NCBI GenBank assembly: GCA_003508835.1
Contig: PUFA01000144.1
Span: 248,001 to 312,000, forward strand
Direction of reading: 5' to 3'
Length of the DNA: 64,000 nucleotides
Source of the DNA: Eonycteris spelaea
Taxonomy: Eukaryota > Chordata > Mammalia > Chiroptera > Pteropodidae
Made by a program: the position numbers and the translations under genes. The notes beneath the pieces are model-generated. The model searched no databases. It was not told where the DNA came from and worked only from the letters and a program-made list of their open reading frames with translations. Below, in pieces: positions 1 through 11,764 of this stretch. The first letter of the stretch is position 1; every line of letters starts with the position of its first letter.

Positions 1-1037
1 AAAGGCCTAAAGTGAAGAAGAATCAGCTTAGGACACATCTTACTAACAGATGCAGAAAAGAGGTGTAATAAAGTAAAGAGACTCACAGACACAGTTCAAA
101 GCTCTGGTGACTTGATGCTTGATGCTAGGACTCTGAGTGTAATTCCTGGGAAAGGAACTTGACAGTGCTCAGGGTGTGTGCTGCCTGACAGCTCCCTGAA
201 AAGCAAGCACTGACTGCTATTTCTGCTTTTCAGCTTTTCTCGTATAAGCAAACGTCTTCTTCAGATTTCTTTTGGTCACCTAAAACAGGTACTAATGTAG
301 GTCTTTCATAAAAGCAGAGTGGTATAACACAAACTTTAAAAAGCAGAGGATCCCTGTATTTTAATAGTTATAACTGGTGGGGAATGTCAGAGTATTTCCT
401 TACTCCTACCTCTGCCTTTCTCTTGTTTTGTCGATCTGCCTTTCAAGTAGTATGACTGCTACTGTCCATCATCCTACCTGTCCAGGAAAAAGGGAAGCGT
501 TCGCAATCTTCTACTCTTTTCACTATATGAGGCAATGGCTTTGGTCAGCATCATAATATTTCACATCCTGAAGACTAGACATGGGCTCCCTTGCTTTTCC
601 TCGCTTGACCTTGAGTGAGTGAACCAAGTAATGGGCTCTGGCCGTAAGTCCCAGCCCTTGGCCTCTGTCCCACTGCACAGCTCACTCAGTCCAACCTCTT
701 TGGTCTTTCTTGCCCATTGACACTCCTTCTCATCGAGGCCGTGACAGTCATCTAACCGTGAGAGTCAGTCCTAGTAAGACACAATTTATTTCTAAAATTG
801 TATCCAATTTTAATGTTCCTAGAAACATTTTAAATAAGCATAGGAAGAATTGGGTACTAAACAGACTTACCATACTTTTTCTCAAGCCTGCAGACACATC
901 TTCTGCATGATCCAGGTAGTAAATTCAAGTTCCGTTTTCTTTAGATAATTTTCCTGTGAAACACACTGAGTGCTCAGGCCTCCACTTCACAGTCTGCTGG
1001 GCTACAGAGAGACAGGGCTGACTATTAGGCATGACTG
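1..1037. other. Unique AT-rich sequence, no gene seen
   Basis: No recognisable repeat family, RNA gene or credible coding exon is visible. A 66-codon open frame at 710-910 has no domain, no family resemblance and no conserved-looking composition, and is consistent with chance. Confidence 0.5.
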
Positions 1038-1039
1038 AA

Positions 1040-1290
1040 CACTCACCATTCATTCATTTATTCATTCACTCACTCATTAATTCATTCTCTGAGTGTCTGT
1101 TATGTGTCAGGCATTATGCCAAGAATTGAAAATATGAAGATAAGTAAAACTTAAGCCCCCATTCTCTAGCAATTCACAGAACAGTGGAGAAAAGCCACAC
1201 ACAAATGGATAGGTATAACACAGTATGATGACCACACTGTAGAAGATAGGCCCCAAGTATTAGGGAACCACAAAGTCAAGGGTTCCCTAA
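1040..1290 (+). repeat. Ancient mammalian interspersed repeat (L2-like)
   Basis: A CATT/CATTCA-rich start is followed by a diverged form of the 'tattgagcacctactatgtgccaggcactg' type of core (here around gtctgttatgtgtcaggca at about 1094) and then a degraded 'amount stored in body' segment. This core occurs in thousands of old mammalian repeat copies. I place it as L2-like from memory; the exact family is uncertain. Related copies lie at 20.6, 28.1, 32.9 and 35.5 kb in this window. Confidence 0.45.
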
Positions 1291-2639
1291 TTCCTAGAGA
1301 CTCTCAGAAGTTAGACTCCCCTCAATAGACTTCCATCATCATGAGTGATATCCTGGCTGAGCAGTGAGAGATGGTGATGGTGTTTGAGCAGAAGAAAAGG
1401 GAACTGTGGAACAGAGGTCTTTGTTCACACTCCAGGTAAGGAAACAGGAGGGTTAAAGAAAGTAATCACACCAACACAAAAAGAGGAGGAAGATAGCAAA
1501 GTATCAGGAATGCAGCTGGATGAATAATTGATGAGCTGGTGGCCTAACAGAGAGTCTCATTAATATGATCCTGCAGGTTCATTAAGTACTGTTCCAGGCT
1601 TGTCTTGGAGGGAGCCTCCTGAGTCTTGATTAGGGACTGTGTGGCTTTCACTTTGACATCAGAACTTTGGGCCTTGGGTTTCGACAACTGCTTCCGAAGC
1701 TCCTATCCTTTTACCCCAGCACCTTTTAGAAGCTCTTCTCAATCCCCCTCTCACTAATCACAGGCCCCTAACCATGACAGTCAGTCCTAGTAAATAATAT
1801 ATCAAGATAAATGATAATTGTTCTGTTTTAAGTGTCTCCTAATGAGCATCATAAATTAAAAATTAATATTGCAAAGACTGTATGAATAGCATCAAATCCA
1901 TAAACAAAGCAGCGGGTATCACGCTTGCAAATGAAAGCTAAACACCTCCCTTGTCCTCTTTCCATTCTCCACGTCTTTCTACCCTCCCCCAACTCCTTCT
2001 CTACCTTCATCCTTGTTCTGCAGATCTGAAATTCAGGCTACCAGGAATTACACTGCAATACCAATACCAATATCAGTATTTCTTTTTTTTCCAGAGATCA
2101 CTTCTGGTCTGCTATTTATCTAGCTAACAGTGTGATTTGAAGATCCAATCTGGAGACTTTATTTCTCATTATTTCCTTTCATTAGCCAGAGATGGAGAAA
2201 GTAGAATTGAATTATGAAAAACTTGTATGTGGGGCAGATGAACTAGGTCAGGTTCCATACACAGGGTGAATACAGTCATTTTTACTGGCACCAAATAAGC
2301 TCTGTCTTTCTGTCTTAAAGAACTGTGTTTCAAATGGAGCCCCATTTGGGGTAAGATTCTATAATTATATACCAGAATATTAACAAAAGGTTTTTTATTT
2401 GTGTGTGTGTCTGTGTATGTATGTTATACCTACTATTTTATCTTTTGGGGGGTGTATTTCTGATTTTTTCAAATTTCTACAATTTCGGTAAAATTTCTAC
2501 AATGACTATCATTACTTGTATAATAGAAAAAAGAAAATAAATACCATTCAGAAGTTAATATCAGAATCACATCAAAAACCTTTTGTTTTGGTCAAAAGCC
2601 CTGTCGCAAAGGTTAAAATAACTATAATTTTATGATCAT
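1291..2639. other. Unique sequence, no gene seen
   Basis: Mostly unique AT-rich DNA with a short T-run near 2080 and a GT-rich patch at about 2400-2425. A local near-duplication of 'aaatttctacaat' occurs at about 2470-2505. No exon, RNA gene or recognised transposon could be supported. Confidence 0.45.
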
Positions 2640-2790
2640 CTTTGTAATGTGTCAGACACTGTGCTAGGTATGTATTATCTCTGTCTTTCACAGCAGCATT
2701 GAAGGATAGATGATATCATTCTCAGCATCCAGTTGCTGTCTAGAGAGAAAGGAGGTTTAGCCAACAGGCTATGAGCATTCCAATTCTTTC
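2640..2790 (-). repeat. MIR-family SINE fragment
   Basis: The stretch reads like the complement of a MIR: a 'gtgtcagacactgtgctagg' core, then 'gtattatctctgtctttcac', then a diverged cell-count style segment where MIR has 'cccattttacagatgagg'. It is diverged, as expected for a pre-eutherian SINE. It is non-autonomous and has no coding capacity. Confidence 0.5.
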
Positions 2791-3221
2791 TGAGATAAAC
2801 GCATGGACTCTCTTGGCCCCACGGCATTAAATGTGCAACTTATGTAACCGATGCCTCTTGTTGGAATTCCAGGATCACCAGCCACCTGCTGGTTAGCATG
2901 TGGGTTCTCCTGCAGGCTGCCAACAGTGGGAGTACACACAGGTCATGCTCATGTAAATATTCTAGACCACATGGCAGTTTATTTCTTACTGTAAAAGAAC
3001 ATACTGGCTTTGTTCTACATAAAATCAATTTGACGAAAACTTTGTTTCAGTTGCTTTTGGACTGAAACAAAGACTTCCTAAGCCCTCACTGACTGCTGCA
3101 CTCTCTGTACTTAATCCATATGAGCTCCTTGTCCCTAGATGCTATCCATCAGTGGCTTTGCTTGTTTTACTAATCCAAGAACTTGAAGGTTCACACAGCC
3201 GTATGTGGATAAAATATAAGG

Positions 3222-3305
3222 ACAATTCACCTTTTTGGCAAGTGAACTACATAACCAATAAAAACAATTCGCCTTTTTGGCAAGTGAGCTACATGACCAT
3301 AAACC
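3222..3305 (+). repeat. Two-copy tandem duplication, 42-bp unit
   Basis: Copy one spans 3222-3263 and copy two 3264-3305. Both carry the shared core cctttttggcaagtga and a following ctacat(a/g)acca block, with only a few substitutions. The duplicated unit is not a known repeat to me. It makes a short open frame on the minus strand look repetitive (VHLPKR twice), but that frame is not a gene. Confidence 0.85.
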
Positions 3306-3439
3306 AGATTACTTTCACTAAACATAGTTGAAAGGCCACCCCAGTGCCTCTGAGGAATGTGTGTAATACGCATTGGTGCTGACATTAGTGCCATTGTCAT
3401 TCCCTCACACAACTAGACGCACTACAGTTGTAATATTAT

Positions 3440-3441
<2 letters not shown>

Positions 3442-3502
<61 letters not shown>
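3442..3502. repeat. (CT)n microsatellite
   Basis: An almost pure CT dinucleotide run of about 61 bp with one interruption (cctc near 3487). It is likely polymorphic in length. On the other strand it is a GA purine tract able to form H-DNA. Confidence 0.95.
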
Positions 3503-3825
3503 ATTCTCAGAGGGCTACCTTAAACTAGCAATGGCTAAGACTCCCAAAAACCAAAGTGCACTAAGTACACAGTGCTTTAGCTAATTAAATTCACTGCAGA
3601 ATCAGAATTCCAAGAACAGCAGTAACACATTTTTATTTTATAAAAATGCCCCAATTGAAACAACAGATATGAATGCAAATGAAAACTAAGCATTCGATAA
3701 TGCTCACTTTCACATCTGTCAATATTTTAGAGAAACTTCAAGTGGAATACATTTGTGCATCTAGAAATCCACAGTTTATGCATATAATACATTTGAGGAG
3801 ACTTTGTTTTCACCAGTACCCAGAT

Positions 3826-3965
3826 TTCACAGACCTTTGAAGCCAGAAGGGATCATGAAAATCAAGAAGACCTACTCCCTCATTTAACGTGTATGATGAA
3901 AGTTCAAAGAGGTTTAGTCATAACTTAAGGTTGCTTAGACGAATAGATTTCAGGAAATCTAAAGG
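3826..3965 (-). repeat. Probable MIR-type SINE fragment
   Basis: It contains a diverged 'agaagggatcatgaaaatca' segment followed by 'ctccctcatttaacgtgtatgatgaaa', resembling the antisense MIR/MIR3 consensus region 'ccctcattttacagatgagg'. The divergence is high, so the family call is tentative. Confidence 0.35.
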
Positions 3966-4168
3966 CTGAAGAGAAATGGGAGGGGGGCAGGTTTCCCATT
4001 GTACCCTTACTATTTGAATGGCAAATGACTCCATCTGAGATCAAGGGCCAAGCCAGACAAAATTCACTGGCCATCTGACCTTTTGGTATTTTCACAAACA
4101 AAATTGAACAGAGAATTGAAACATTTGCCCAAATTGCTTTGGTTAATTTATTGAGCTTTGTTTAGCTT

Positions 4169-4176
4169 AAAAGAAA

Positions 4177-4236
<60 letters not shown>

Positions 4237-4385
4237 AAAAAGAAGAAAGAAGAAGAAGGAAGGAAGGAAGGAAGGAAGGAAGGAAGGAAGGAAGGAAGGA
4301 AGGAAGGAGGAAGGAAGGAAGGAAGGAAGGAAGGAAGGAAAGAAAGAAAGGAAGGAAGGAAGAAAGAACGAAAAAAGAAAAAGAG
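4169..4385. repeat. Compound (GAAA)n-(GGAA)n purine microsatellite
   Basis: About 215 bp of pure purine on the plus strand: AAAG tetranucleotides (about 4175-4236), a short GAA block, then AAGG tetranucleotides (about 4255-4345), then mixed AAAG/AAGG. Open frames through it encode only Lys/Glu/Arg/Gly runs (or Phe/Ser/Leu/Pro runs on the minus strand) and are artefacts of the repeat. Confidence 0.97.
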
Positions 4386-4528
4386 TAGAATAGGGAATGC
4401 GACACATCATGTAGTGTTTAAATATCATGAAGGTCATATATGATGTAAAATCTGTTTCTATTATACATGAGTATTCTTTCACAAATCATTTTATGTTTCA
4501 ATTACATCTGTATGTATACATGAATACA

Positions 4529-4573
4529 CTCACACACACACACACACACACCACACACACACACACACACACA
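4529..4573. repeat. (CA)n microsatellite
   Basis: About 45 bp of CA dinucleotides with one cc interruption near 4551. It lies 145 bp downstream of the purine microsatellite. Confidence 0.93.
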
Positions 4574-5647
4574 CTGGTTATAACATAAAAGGTATTTTTT
4601 ACAGTGGGCCACACTAAAAGGATGGAAATTCACTTCAATTGGAATTTTACTTTTGGCCCCATTCAATCTTCTTTAAAAACAAAACAAACAAACAAATGTA
4701 AAATAGCACCTCTTCATAAAAATTTGAGAAACTGTGTGTTAAATAGTCCCTTTTTTTTTTATTGTTATAACCTAAAATGTTATTTCTACCTTCGGTCTAG
4801 TACAATGTTCTGCAGATGACTAATAAGGAAACTAAATGTAAGAAAACAGGGAAAAGGACAAATGTGTAACAGATGAAAAAGGAAACAGAACATTACATGT
4901 CCTTTTTCTCCTTTCCTAAAATCAAAGTTTGAGGTAAATACGAATTTAATGTACTCAGTTCCTGGTGCAAAGTAAGTGTTCAATAATAGGTGTTGAATAA
5001 ATGCGGAACTAAGAGAAGAGCCAACTTTCACCTCAGCTATAAACTTGCTATGCAAATCTATGCAAAGTTCTTAAATTCTCTGAGTTCCAACTTCCTCAAC
5101 AGTAAAAAAGAGATGACTGGGCAAGAGCAGTGCTTCATTCAGGAACATTTGCAGGACACTTTCCTTGGAATGTTAATAAATGGCCTGTGAAAATCATTTA
5201 TAACTAACAGGTCAATAATAGGTGATCCCTTCACCAAATTTCTATGTTCTCCATCCCCATCTATGTGTTCTGGCTCAGAAACAGTAGCCTCTAAAGAAGA
5301 AAAACAAAAACAGACAAACTAACTAACTAACTAACAAAAGAACCCAAAGAAATGTGTATATGTATATTTGTATATGTATATTTGGATTACGTTAATAGAA
5401 AACAAAAAGTATATCCAACTACATAGATCAAATTTGATTAAGCCCCTCGAACTAAGGAACAATAGTTCTGGCCATTAATTTGTAGCCTATTTTACTTCCC
5501 ATATGTCTTTTATTTTCATACATCTGAACTTTCACCAAAAGAACAAAGAAACAAAAGGCATTTTTGGTACAGATCAGTATCTTGTTGAAAAGGCAGCACA
5601 GCAACAGATATTCTGCATCCTTTGCTCAGGAGTGATTCTTTTTCTTT
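4574..5647. other. Mostly unique AT-rich sequence with a SINE tail and an (AACT)n run
   Basis: It holds a possible MIR or L2 3' tail at about 4953-5005 ('aaagtaagtgttcaataata' then 'ttgaataaatg') and a short (AACT)n run at about 5315-5335. TATATG-rich sequence lies at about 5355-5385. Open frames here (for example 4990-5190) show no domain and no coding signal I can recognise. Confidence 0.4.
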
Positions 5648-6197
5648 CTTGATTTTTTTAAATTGGTTGGTTTACTTTTATTACTATATATTTTTAACAT
5701 TTATTTTTCAATTAGAGTTGACATTCAACATTATTTTATATTAGTTTCAGGTGTATGGCATAGTGTTAGACACTTGTATAATTTACAAAGTGATCCCCTA
5801 ACCAGTCTAGTACCCACCTGGCACTACACACAGTTATTACAATATTATTAACTATATTCCCTACACTGTACTTCCACATCTTCCATGACTGTTTTGTAAC
5901 TACCAATTTGTACTACTTAATCCTGTTATCTTTTTCTCCCATCCCCCAACCCACCTCCCATCTGGCAATCACCAGTTTTTTCTCTATCTATGAGTCTGTT
6001 TCCATTTCATTTGTTCATTTATTTTGTTCTTTAGATCCCACATATAAGATCATATGGTATTTGTCTTTCTCCATCTGACTTATTTCACTTAGCATAATGC
6101 CCTCTGGGTCCATCCACATCATTGCAAATGGTAAACTTTCATTTTTGATGGCTGAGTAATATTCCATTGTATATATGTAGTGGTTCTGTAGGGTCAC
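5648..6197 (-). mobile_element. L1 retrotransposon, 3' end (ORF2 C-terminus and 3'UTR)
   Basis: Read on the minus strand this is a 5'-truncated L1. Translation of 6197 to 6015 gives the end of ORF2p, with recognisable blocks YTMEYYSAIK, DPEGIMLSEISQ and EKDKYHMI. The rest, down to about 5648, is the 3'UTR, including the complement of the 'gccaggtgggtactaga' motif shared with the plus-strand L1 ending at 31233. Only about 550 bp remain, so it is inert. The 3'UTR type is the one I associate with bat and related laurasiatherian L1s. Confidence 0.9.
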
Positions 6198-7876
6198 TCC
6201 TTCCTTAGAGATCTGGAACTAGCACAAGCCCCACACTCCTGCTTCTCTGACTTTGGAATGAAAGGGGAGCCAAATGAACCACAGTTCTGGAGTTTTACTT
6301 GCTATCACTTACAGCTGCAACTTTGGCTTGCTAACACTCGAGTCAAAAACAAAGATAACCCTTTCCATGAAGGGGTTCTGAGTTTGGGTAGCCATGGTAC
6401 ATCTGGGGATTAACAATATACCAGTTAAAAGTATAATGTGAAATTAGACAAATCACTGACAACTCTAAGCTTCAATGTCCTTATGAAAAATGGGAATAAA
6501 ACTGGAACTTACTTCATGAATTGAATTATGAGAAAATATATTTGTAGAACTTGACCCAATATCTGATACATAGTAAGTACTTGAAAAATGGTGTCTATTT
6601 TTATTATGGTATAAATGTAACCAGACCATGATCAAGGGATCAAGGATAAGGAAATTTAAATGATGTGTTAATGTAGACCATCCTTCTGTGATATAAAGTG
6701 CATACGAAAGACACCAGGGAGGTACACACACTGAATTGAAAACTAGGGCTGCCTTCATGGTCCATTTTGTTCACTTTGCTCTAGTAAATGGCTTAAAAAG
6801 AGTTGAAGAAAACCAACTGGTCACCCCTGGATTATTAGCAAATCTTGTACTTAATTGCTAAAATGGGTAGCTAGAAAAGCATCCATTTCTCAGGAGACAT
6901 CTTTTCACCATAGATTTCCATTCTTTGTCTAAAATCACAACATATTTTGGATAAAAAATGTATAGGTATTTTGCAACCATTCTGCCATCCGGAGGCTTGT
7001 ATATGCCAATAAACACCTATTTGTTATTATTATTAAGCACTGATATTTCACACTGTGGTCTCTAATCATTGTTACTTGGGCAAAGATAGCTTCAGTTTAC
7101 CCTGGAGGGCCAAATTACTGCTGCTCTTTTATCTCAGGGACGGGGAAAAGAGATGCAAAGATGCCGAGGAGCAGCCACTTGCCCAAAGGGCCCACAGCCT
7201 GCACAAGTGACTGGGTTACCAGATCCTTGAGTGTGGCAATCAGCCAGATGGCAATGCCTGCCCCTTAACCACCCCACCCGGCATGCAAATCAAGTTCACA
7301 CTCACTGATTTTCCCGAGCTACTTGGGCGGTGAGCACAAGCCTCAGTTCTTTCAGGTGTCTGTGCTGCAGAAATTGTTGAAAGGCTGACACAAGGTATAT
7401 TTTGGGAGGAAAATAATAGTAAAGACTTAATTAAAGACTATCTGAAGAAGGCAAAAGGAATTAGCCTACCTATCTGCAAACCACATATTGGAAATGAATG
7501 GGTTCTTTAGTGTTTGGGACATTTTAGTGTTATAAAAATGTAGACTATAGAGCTATTATATCAAGTAATTTATGGGATGAATATTGTAATTCATTGAATG
7601 TCACGACTTATCTTTTATTCATATAGTTACTATTCCATTACCAGAGAGGGAGGTTTGTCAAAGGTTAATTATTTTAAATTGCTCTGGCAAATTTATTTTG
7701 ATTTGTACAATTTTTTTGAATAATCACAGGTCTATATATTCATACATCTTTATGAGGCTTCTTTTTAAAAAATAATATTCTTTGATGAGGCAGTTAAAGC
7801 TAGATAAATGCTTTAGTGATGTCTTTAAAATATATCCCCTTAAATATATTAACTCTGGATGCAGATCTACAAAAAA
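6198..7876. other. Unique sequence, no gene seen
   Basis: No recognised repeat or exon. The part at about 7080-7330 is richer in G+C than its surroundings and repeat-free. It could be a conserved non-coding block, but the single sequence cannot show conservation. Confidence 0.4.
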
Positions 7877-7911
7877 TTATATTATTATTATTATTATTTA
7901 TTATTATTATT
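7877..7911. repeat. (TTA)n microsatellite
   Basis: Imperfect run of ATT/TTA trinucleotides, about 35 bp. Confidence 0.9.
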
Positions 7912-8487
7912 GATTCATCAGTCTTTTTAAGAACCTTCTATTTTTCCAAGAAAAATTTCAATAGAAAATAGCCAGAAAATTGAACTTTAACTTTCTCAAG
8001 GGTTTGGTCATGGTTCATAGTATCTTTTAGCTCTGAATCACTATTTGGAATGCCCTCCCTCCCCCGAATGGTAGACAAGGAGGCTGTCAGCACCTGCTCT
8101 CTGCTGTGCCCTCATCTCTGTTTCACATGAGGCTGCTCTTGGCCAATGGTACTCTCCTCAGAACATGAGAACTGGTCCTTGTGGGAGAATAAATGCTGGA
8201 AGACAAAGCAAATACCTTTGAGGCTGGAAAAATAATTTTGAATTATAAACCTAAATTAGAAAGCAAAGAGAAGGATTAGGAAGGCTACAATGAGTATAAT
8301 ATATATAATCTATAGATTAATCTAGTTCTATCTCCTTTAAGACCTATAGCCTCTCTCAGTAAGCCTTTCTGATTTTGCTTGTTGTCTGTTTCTTAAACAC
8401 TTATATATCAAGTCTCTATTTCATTAAGATCGTCTTATTGTTATGTAGCTTTTTAATTACTCATAAATTATGAGAGTTAGAGACATA

Positions 8488-8645
8488 TAGTGGGAAAAGG
8501 TTCAATTTGGAGTCAGGAGACCTAGGCTCACATTTAGGCTCTGTGTTTTATTATCTGGATAGATTGTTTGATTTGTCTAAGACTCAGTTTCTTTTATGTC
8601 AAAGAGAAAAAAAAAAAAACCTACCTACATGCTTTGTAGAGTTGG
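8488..8645 (+). repeat. MIR SINE
   Basis: Plus-oriented MIR: a body corresponding to 'gagtcaggagacctaggctc', then 'tgtctaagactcagtttctt', an expanded A-run (8608-8620), and the trailing 'ctacctacatgctttgtaga' that matches the MIR block before its 3' end. MIRs derive from an ancient tRNA and have no coding function. Confidence 0.75.
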
Positions 8646-8679
8646 CAATATGTCATCTAATAATTGCACATTTCTCTCG

Positions 8680-8775
8680 GTTTATAAAATTCTTGCATAT
8701 TTATCTCGTTTAATCCCCAAACAACAGTATAAGCTGAACACTATTACCCATCCATTTTATGTGAATTACATGAAA
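8680..8775 (-). repeat. MIR-type SINE fragment
   Basis: 'cttgcatatttatctcgttt' followed by 'aatccccaaacaacagtata' and 'ccatccattttatg' resemble the antisense MIR segment 'ttatctcatttaatcctcac...cccattttacag'. It sits immediately downstream of a plus-strand MIR. Confidence 0.5.
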
Positions 8776-9285
8776 ATGATATTTTTAACACCATAAGTTA
8801 TTATTATTTTCAGTCTGTAGATTTTATATCATCAATTTAATATTAACAGCCCTAGGATATAGCCCATATCTATCTTTTATTTCTTTTTTATTTTATTTTA
8901 TTCTTTCCTCATATTCCTTTCTTTTAAGTGCTTTGATGAATAGATTCAGAAGATAAATTTTTCCAGAAACAGATAACAAAATGCTTTGCAAATAAATGCT
9001 TGGTAAGGTTGTGCCTATCTGTGACCAATTAATTGATTAATTGTACTTGATGGCAGGAAAAAAATAATTACCATTTGATCAAAATCTTTGCTTTTGAACC
9101 AGTTGTCTTGGTTTCATGCACATGGTGAAACATTCTTGGAAAGCACAAAATTCTGGTAGTTTAGAAATAAAACATATATCTACTTTACAATGTCGTCACT
9201 AAAACAAAAGTCACAGTATGTGATTCTGGAAAGTATGAATAGTAGCTCACATACAGGAGCTGTGAGGTTTCTAGTTACTTACTTC
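8776..9285. other. Unique AT-rich sequence
   Basis: Contains a short TTTTA-type run at about 8885-8905 and no other recognised element. No coding frame of interest. Confidence 0.4.
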
Positions 9286-9395
9286 ACCAGATGACAAACT
9301 CCATCCCAGAGAGACCCCTGTCTATCTTGTTCACGCTCACTGTTTTGGGTGGTTGGTACCTAGTTGGTTAGTGCTCAATAAATATTAGCTAAGTA
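9286..9395 (+). repeat. L2/MIR-like 3' end
   Basis: 'tgtctatcttgttcacgctc' followed by 'tacctagttggttagtgctc' and 'aataaatattagct' follows the familiar L2-type 3' end (ctgtcttgttcactgctgta ... gtgctcaataaatatttg). Confidence 0.55.
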
Positions 9396-9784
9396 CAAAG
9401 TCTTTTATTATATTTCTATAAATCAGACTATGAGAAGACTTAAACTTTTCAGTTAAAGAACTTGAATTTAAAATTAATTCAGAAGAGAAACATTGTTGGA
9501 GATGGAATTCATAAAAGAAAGTTAAATTACTCAAAAAGAGAGAAATAAGGGGAGTTTGTGAGTATCATCCAGCTTCATAAAAGATATCTTCAATGGAGCA
9601 GAACATGTTGGCAAGGGACTCCTTACCTCTGCTGTGAATAGAAGCAGAGTAACTGTGCTCATCTATAGCACAAAACATGTGTATTAATAAAAGCAAATAA
9701 ATACATAAAAACATACTTTCATGCATACATAAAATAAACCTTCATTGAGAATGGGTAGACAGCAAACAGAAAGTTGACAGCATT

Positions 9785-9960
9785 CTCTCTCCATTATTGA
9801 GCTTTTGCTATGTGTTGGGAGCAGAAAGTGTTTCATTAAACAAGGTCTCTGTGGTTGGTGTGATAGATGAGGAAACTTAGACTATGAACAGTCGTTTGTC
9901 CAAAGTCATATGCCTACTGGTTAGCAGAGCCTAGAATTAATGCACATGTCTACCTTCCGG
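9785..9960 (-). repeat. MIR SINE fragment
   Basis: Antisense MIR: 'tgagcttttgctatgtgttg', then 'agatgaggaaacttagacta', then 'gtccaaagtcatatgcctac', matching the order of the MIR complement (lifecycle position, gaggaaactgag, cccaaggtcacacagcta). Confidence 0.65.
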
Positions 9961-11668
9961 GTTGAAGTGGTCATTTAAGACACCTACCACAATTTCAACA
10001 TTGACCAGTTCTACAGTTTTTCCTCCACAGAACCCGGAAGATCCTACAACTAATTTCTATTTTTACTTAATGGACTAACTGCATGTCAGCAAAAGCTGAC
10101 TGACAGCTATGATAATGCAAAACCTTTACTAATGCTGTCTATAGAGTTATTTGTTTTAAATATATATAATATCTATGCAAATATATTACTCTGAGTCTTC
10201 TTTCCCCAGATTTCACAATAAAATTAGAGCCCAGTAAGATAGAATTGCTGGTCAGCAAGTAGAGAGGCTTCAACTCTGAAACAGAATACATGGCCCTAAA
10301 CATTTTTATTTTCCTGTCTTCTAGCTATACATCAATAAAGAGGTATTTTCATTAAATTATTCTGCATTGCTGTATAAACTCAATCCATTAGCCACGTGGT
10401 GGTCAAATATTCACTTTTGAATGTAGAATCTATTGTCTAAGATGAGATTTCTACATGAGGAGATACTAGACCATTGTGCAAACAGCACAGGCAGCAATTT
10501 TGGTACAGTAACAGTCCAAGGTATTGCCATAAATCATCAAGTTGACCAAATGAAAGATAGACCCCTGGAGAATACCATGGCAACACTGAACCCACCCTTT
10601 TCCCGGTTCTATCAAGCGCCACCAAAGAAAAGTGTTCTGTATCCAGTGACTTTTACCAGAGATGAGCTGATTTTTGTGGATTGGGATATTTTTATTTTTA
10701 ATTCTTTTTAACAAAGACCTCCAAGCCCAGAAGCTCCCTCAAAGGCCTGTGGAGTGCTATTCTGATCACCCCTTCATGTTTCCAAGCTGCTCTGGGATAA
10801 CATGGGGAGGAGGGGGAGGCCCCCAGGGGAACAGCTGATTGGATTCTGGCAAGATGGACCAAACATCTGCTTCAAACAAAAGACATCTGCATATTTCACA
10901 TTTATTTTTCATAATTTACAGAAGCAACCTGCCAAAATTCGGCAAGGGAGAATACACTAGCTCATAATTAGCTTAAAGTTTGCTTGCTTTAGAAGTATGC
11001 GCGTGAAGCCGCGGAGCTCACCTGGGAGGACATCAAGGAATGGCAGAGCTGCAGTTTGATTCTGGAAATTTAGTTTTTGGTCTCGTGTGCCAGGGCAGAA
11101 GACCCAGAACTGCTAGGCTTGGAAGAGAGAAGTAAATATGCCAGAGGTGACACTAGGAGGTTCTTTTGTTCTCACATCAAATAAAACGCCTTCACACCAA
11201 AGGGGTGGCCTAAAGTGATATCATTTATTAAACAAGACTTGATTAAGCAGAAAGATTTCACTTCCACCACTTAGTGCAACAGTGCCCAGGTTAGATAATG
11301 GTGCAATGCTATCTGGCTTTTAAAGTTGCATCTACCAAAAGTACCAATGGCATGGCAAGAAATCGTGTGTGGAGTGTTGCATTATTTTTTAAAGCATCTG
11401 AAAGTTATTACTTAACAAAAAAACTGGAAAATATATTTGCTGCCCCAAGGATAGCATGTTTGGAATATGTGATGAAAACATAAAGAGACCAAATAATGGA
11501 TGATATTATCAGTCTTAATATATCCTGGTGGAAGGGATAGAACAAATTATATTATCTGCCCTCTATGAACTATATGTTCCCAGTTGAAATTCAAACTTTG
11601 CAAGGCCATTATTTTGTGAAATAACTAAAAGTTGCTTAATTAGAGAACGAAGGGGAAGAATAGATTTT

Positions 11669-11672
<4 letters not shown>
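9961..11672. other. Unique, repeat-poor stretch
   Basis: No transposon is recognised. The part at about 10780-11110 is less AT-rich than its flanks and includes several CpGs in a short cluster (about 10998-11016, gcgcgtgaagccgcgg) beside an ATAATTAG motif. This is compatible with a conserved non-coding element, but not proven. The 92-codon open frame at 10433-10711 has no recognisable domain, and the frames antisense to it look equally plausible, so I do not call a gene. Confidence 0.4.
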
Positions 11673-11744
<72 letters not shown>

Positions 11745-11764
11745 CAGACAGACAGACAGACAGA
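11673..11764. repeat. Compound (GT)n(GA)n(GACA)n microsatellite
   Basis: Three successive pure blocks: GT from about 11673 to 11707, GA to about 11742, then GACA tetranucleotides to 11764. Each block differs from the next by simple slippage or substitution. Confidence 0.96.

Noticed and set aside
4148..4482. Open frames rich in Phe/Ser/Leu/Pro or Lys/Glu/Arg
   Set aside because: Translation of the (GAAA)n/(GGAA)n microsatellite in several frames.
10433..10711. 92-codon open frame in a repeat-free block
   Set aside because: Two antisense frames of similar size overlap it and no domain is recognisable, so coding is not supported.
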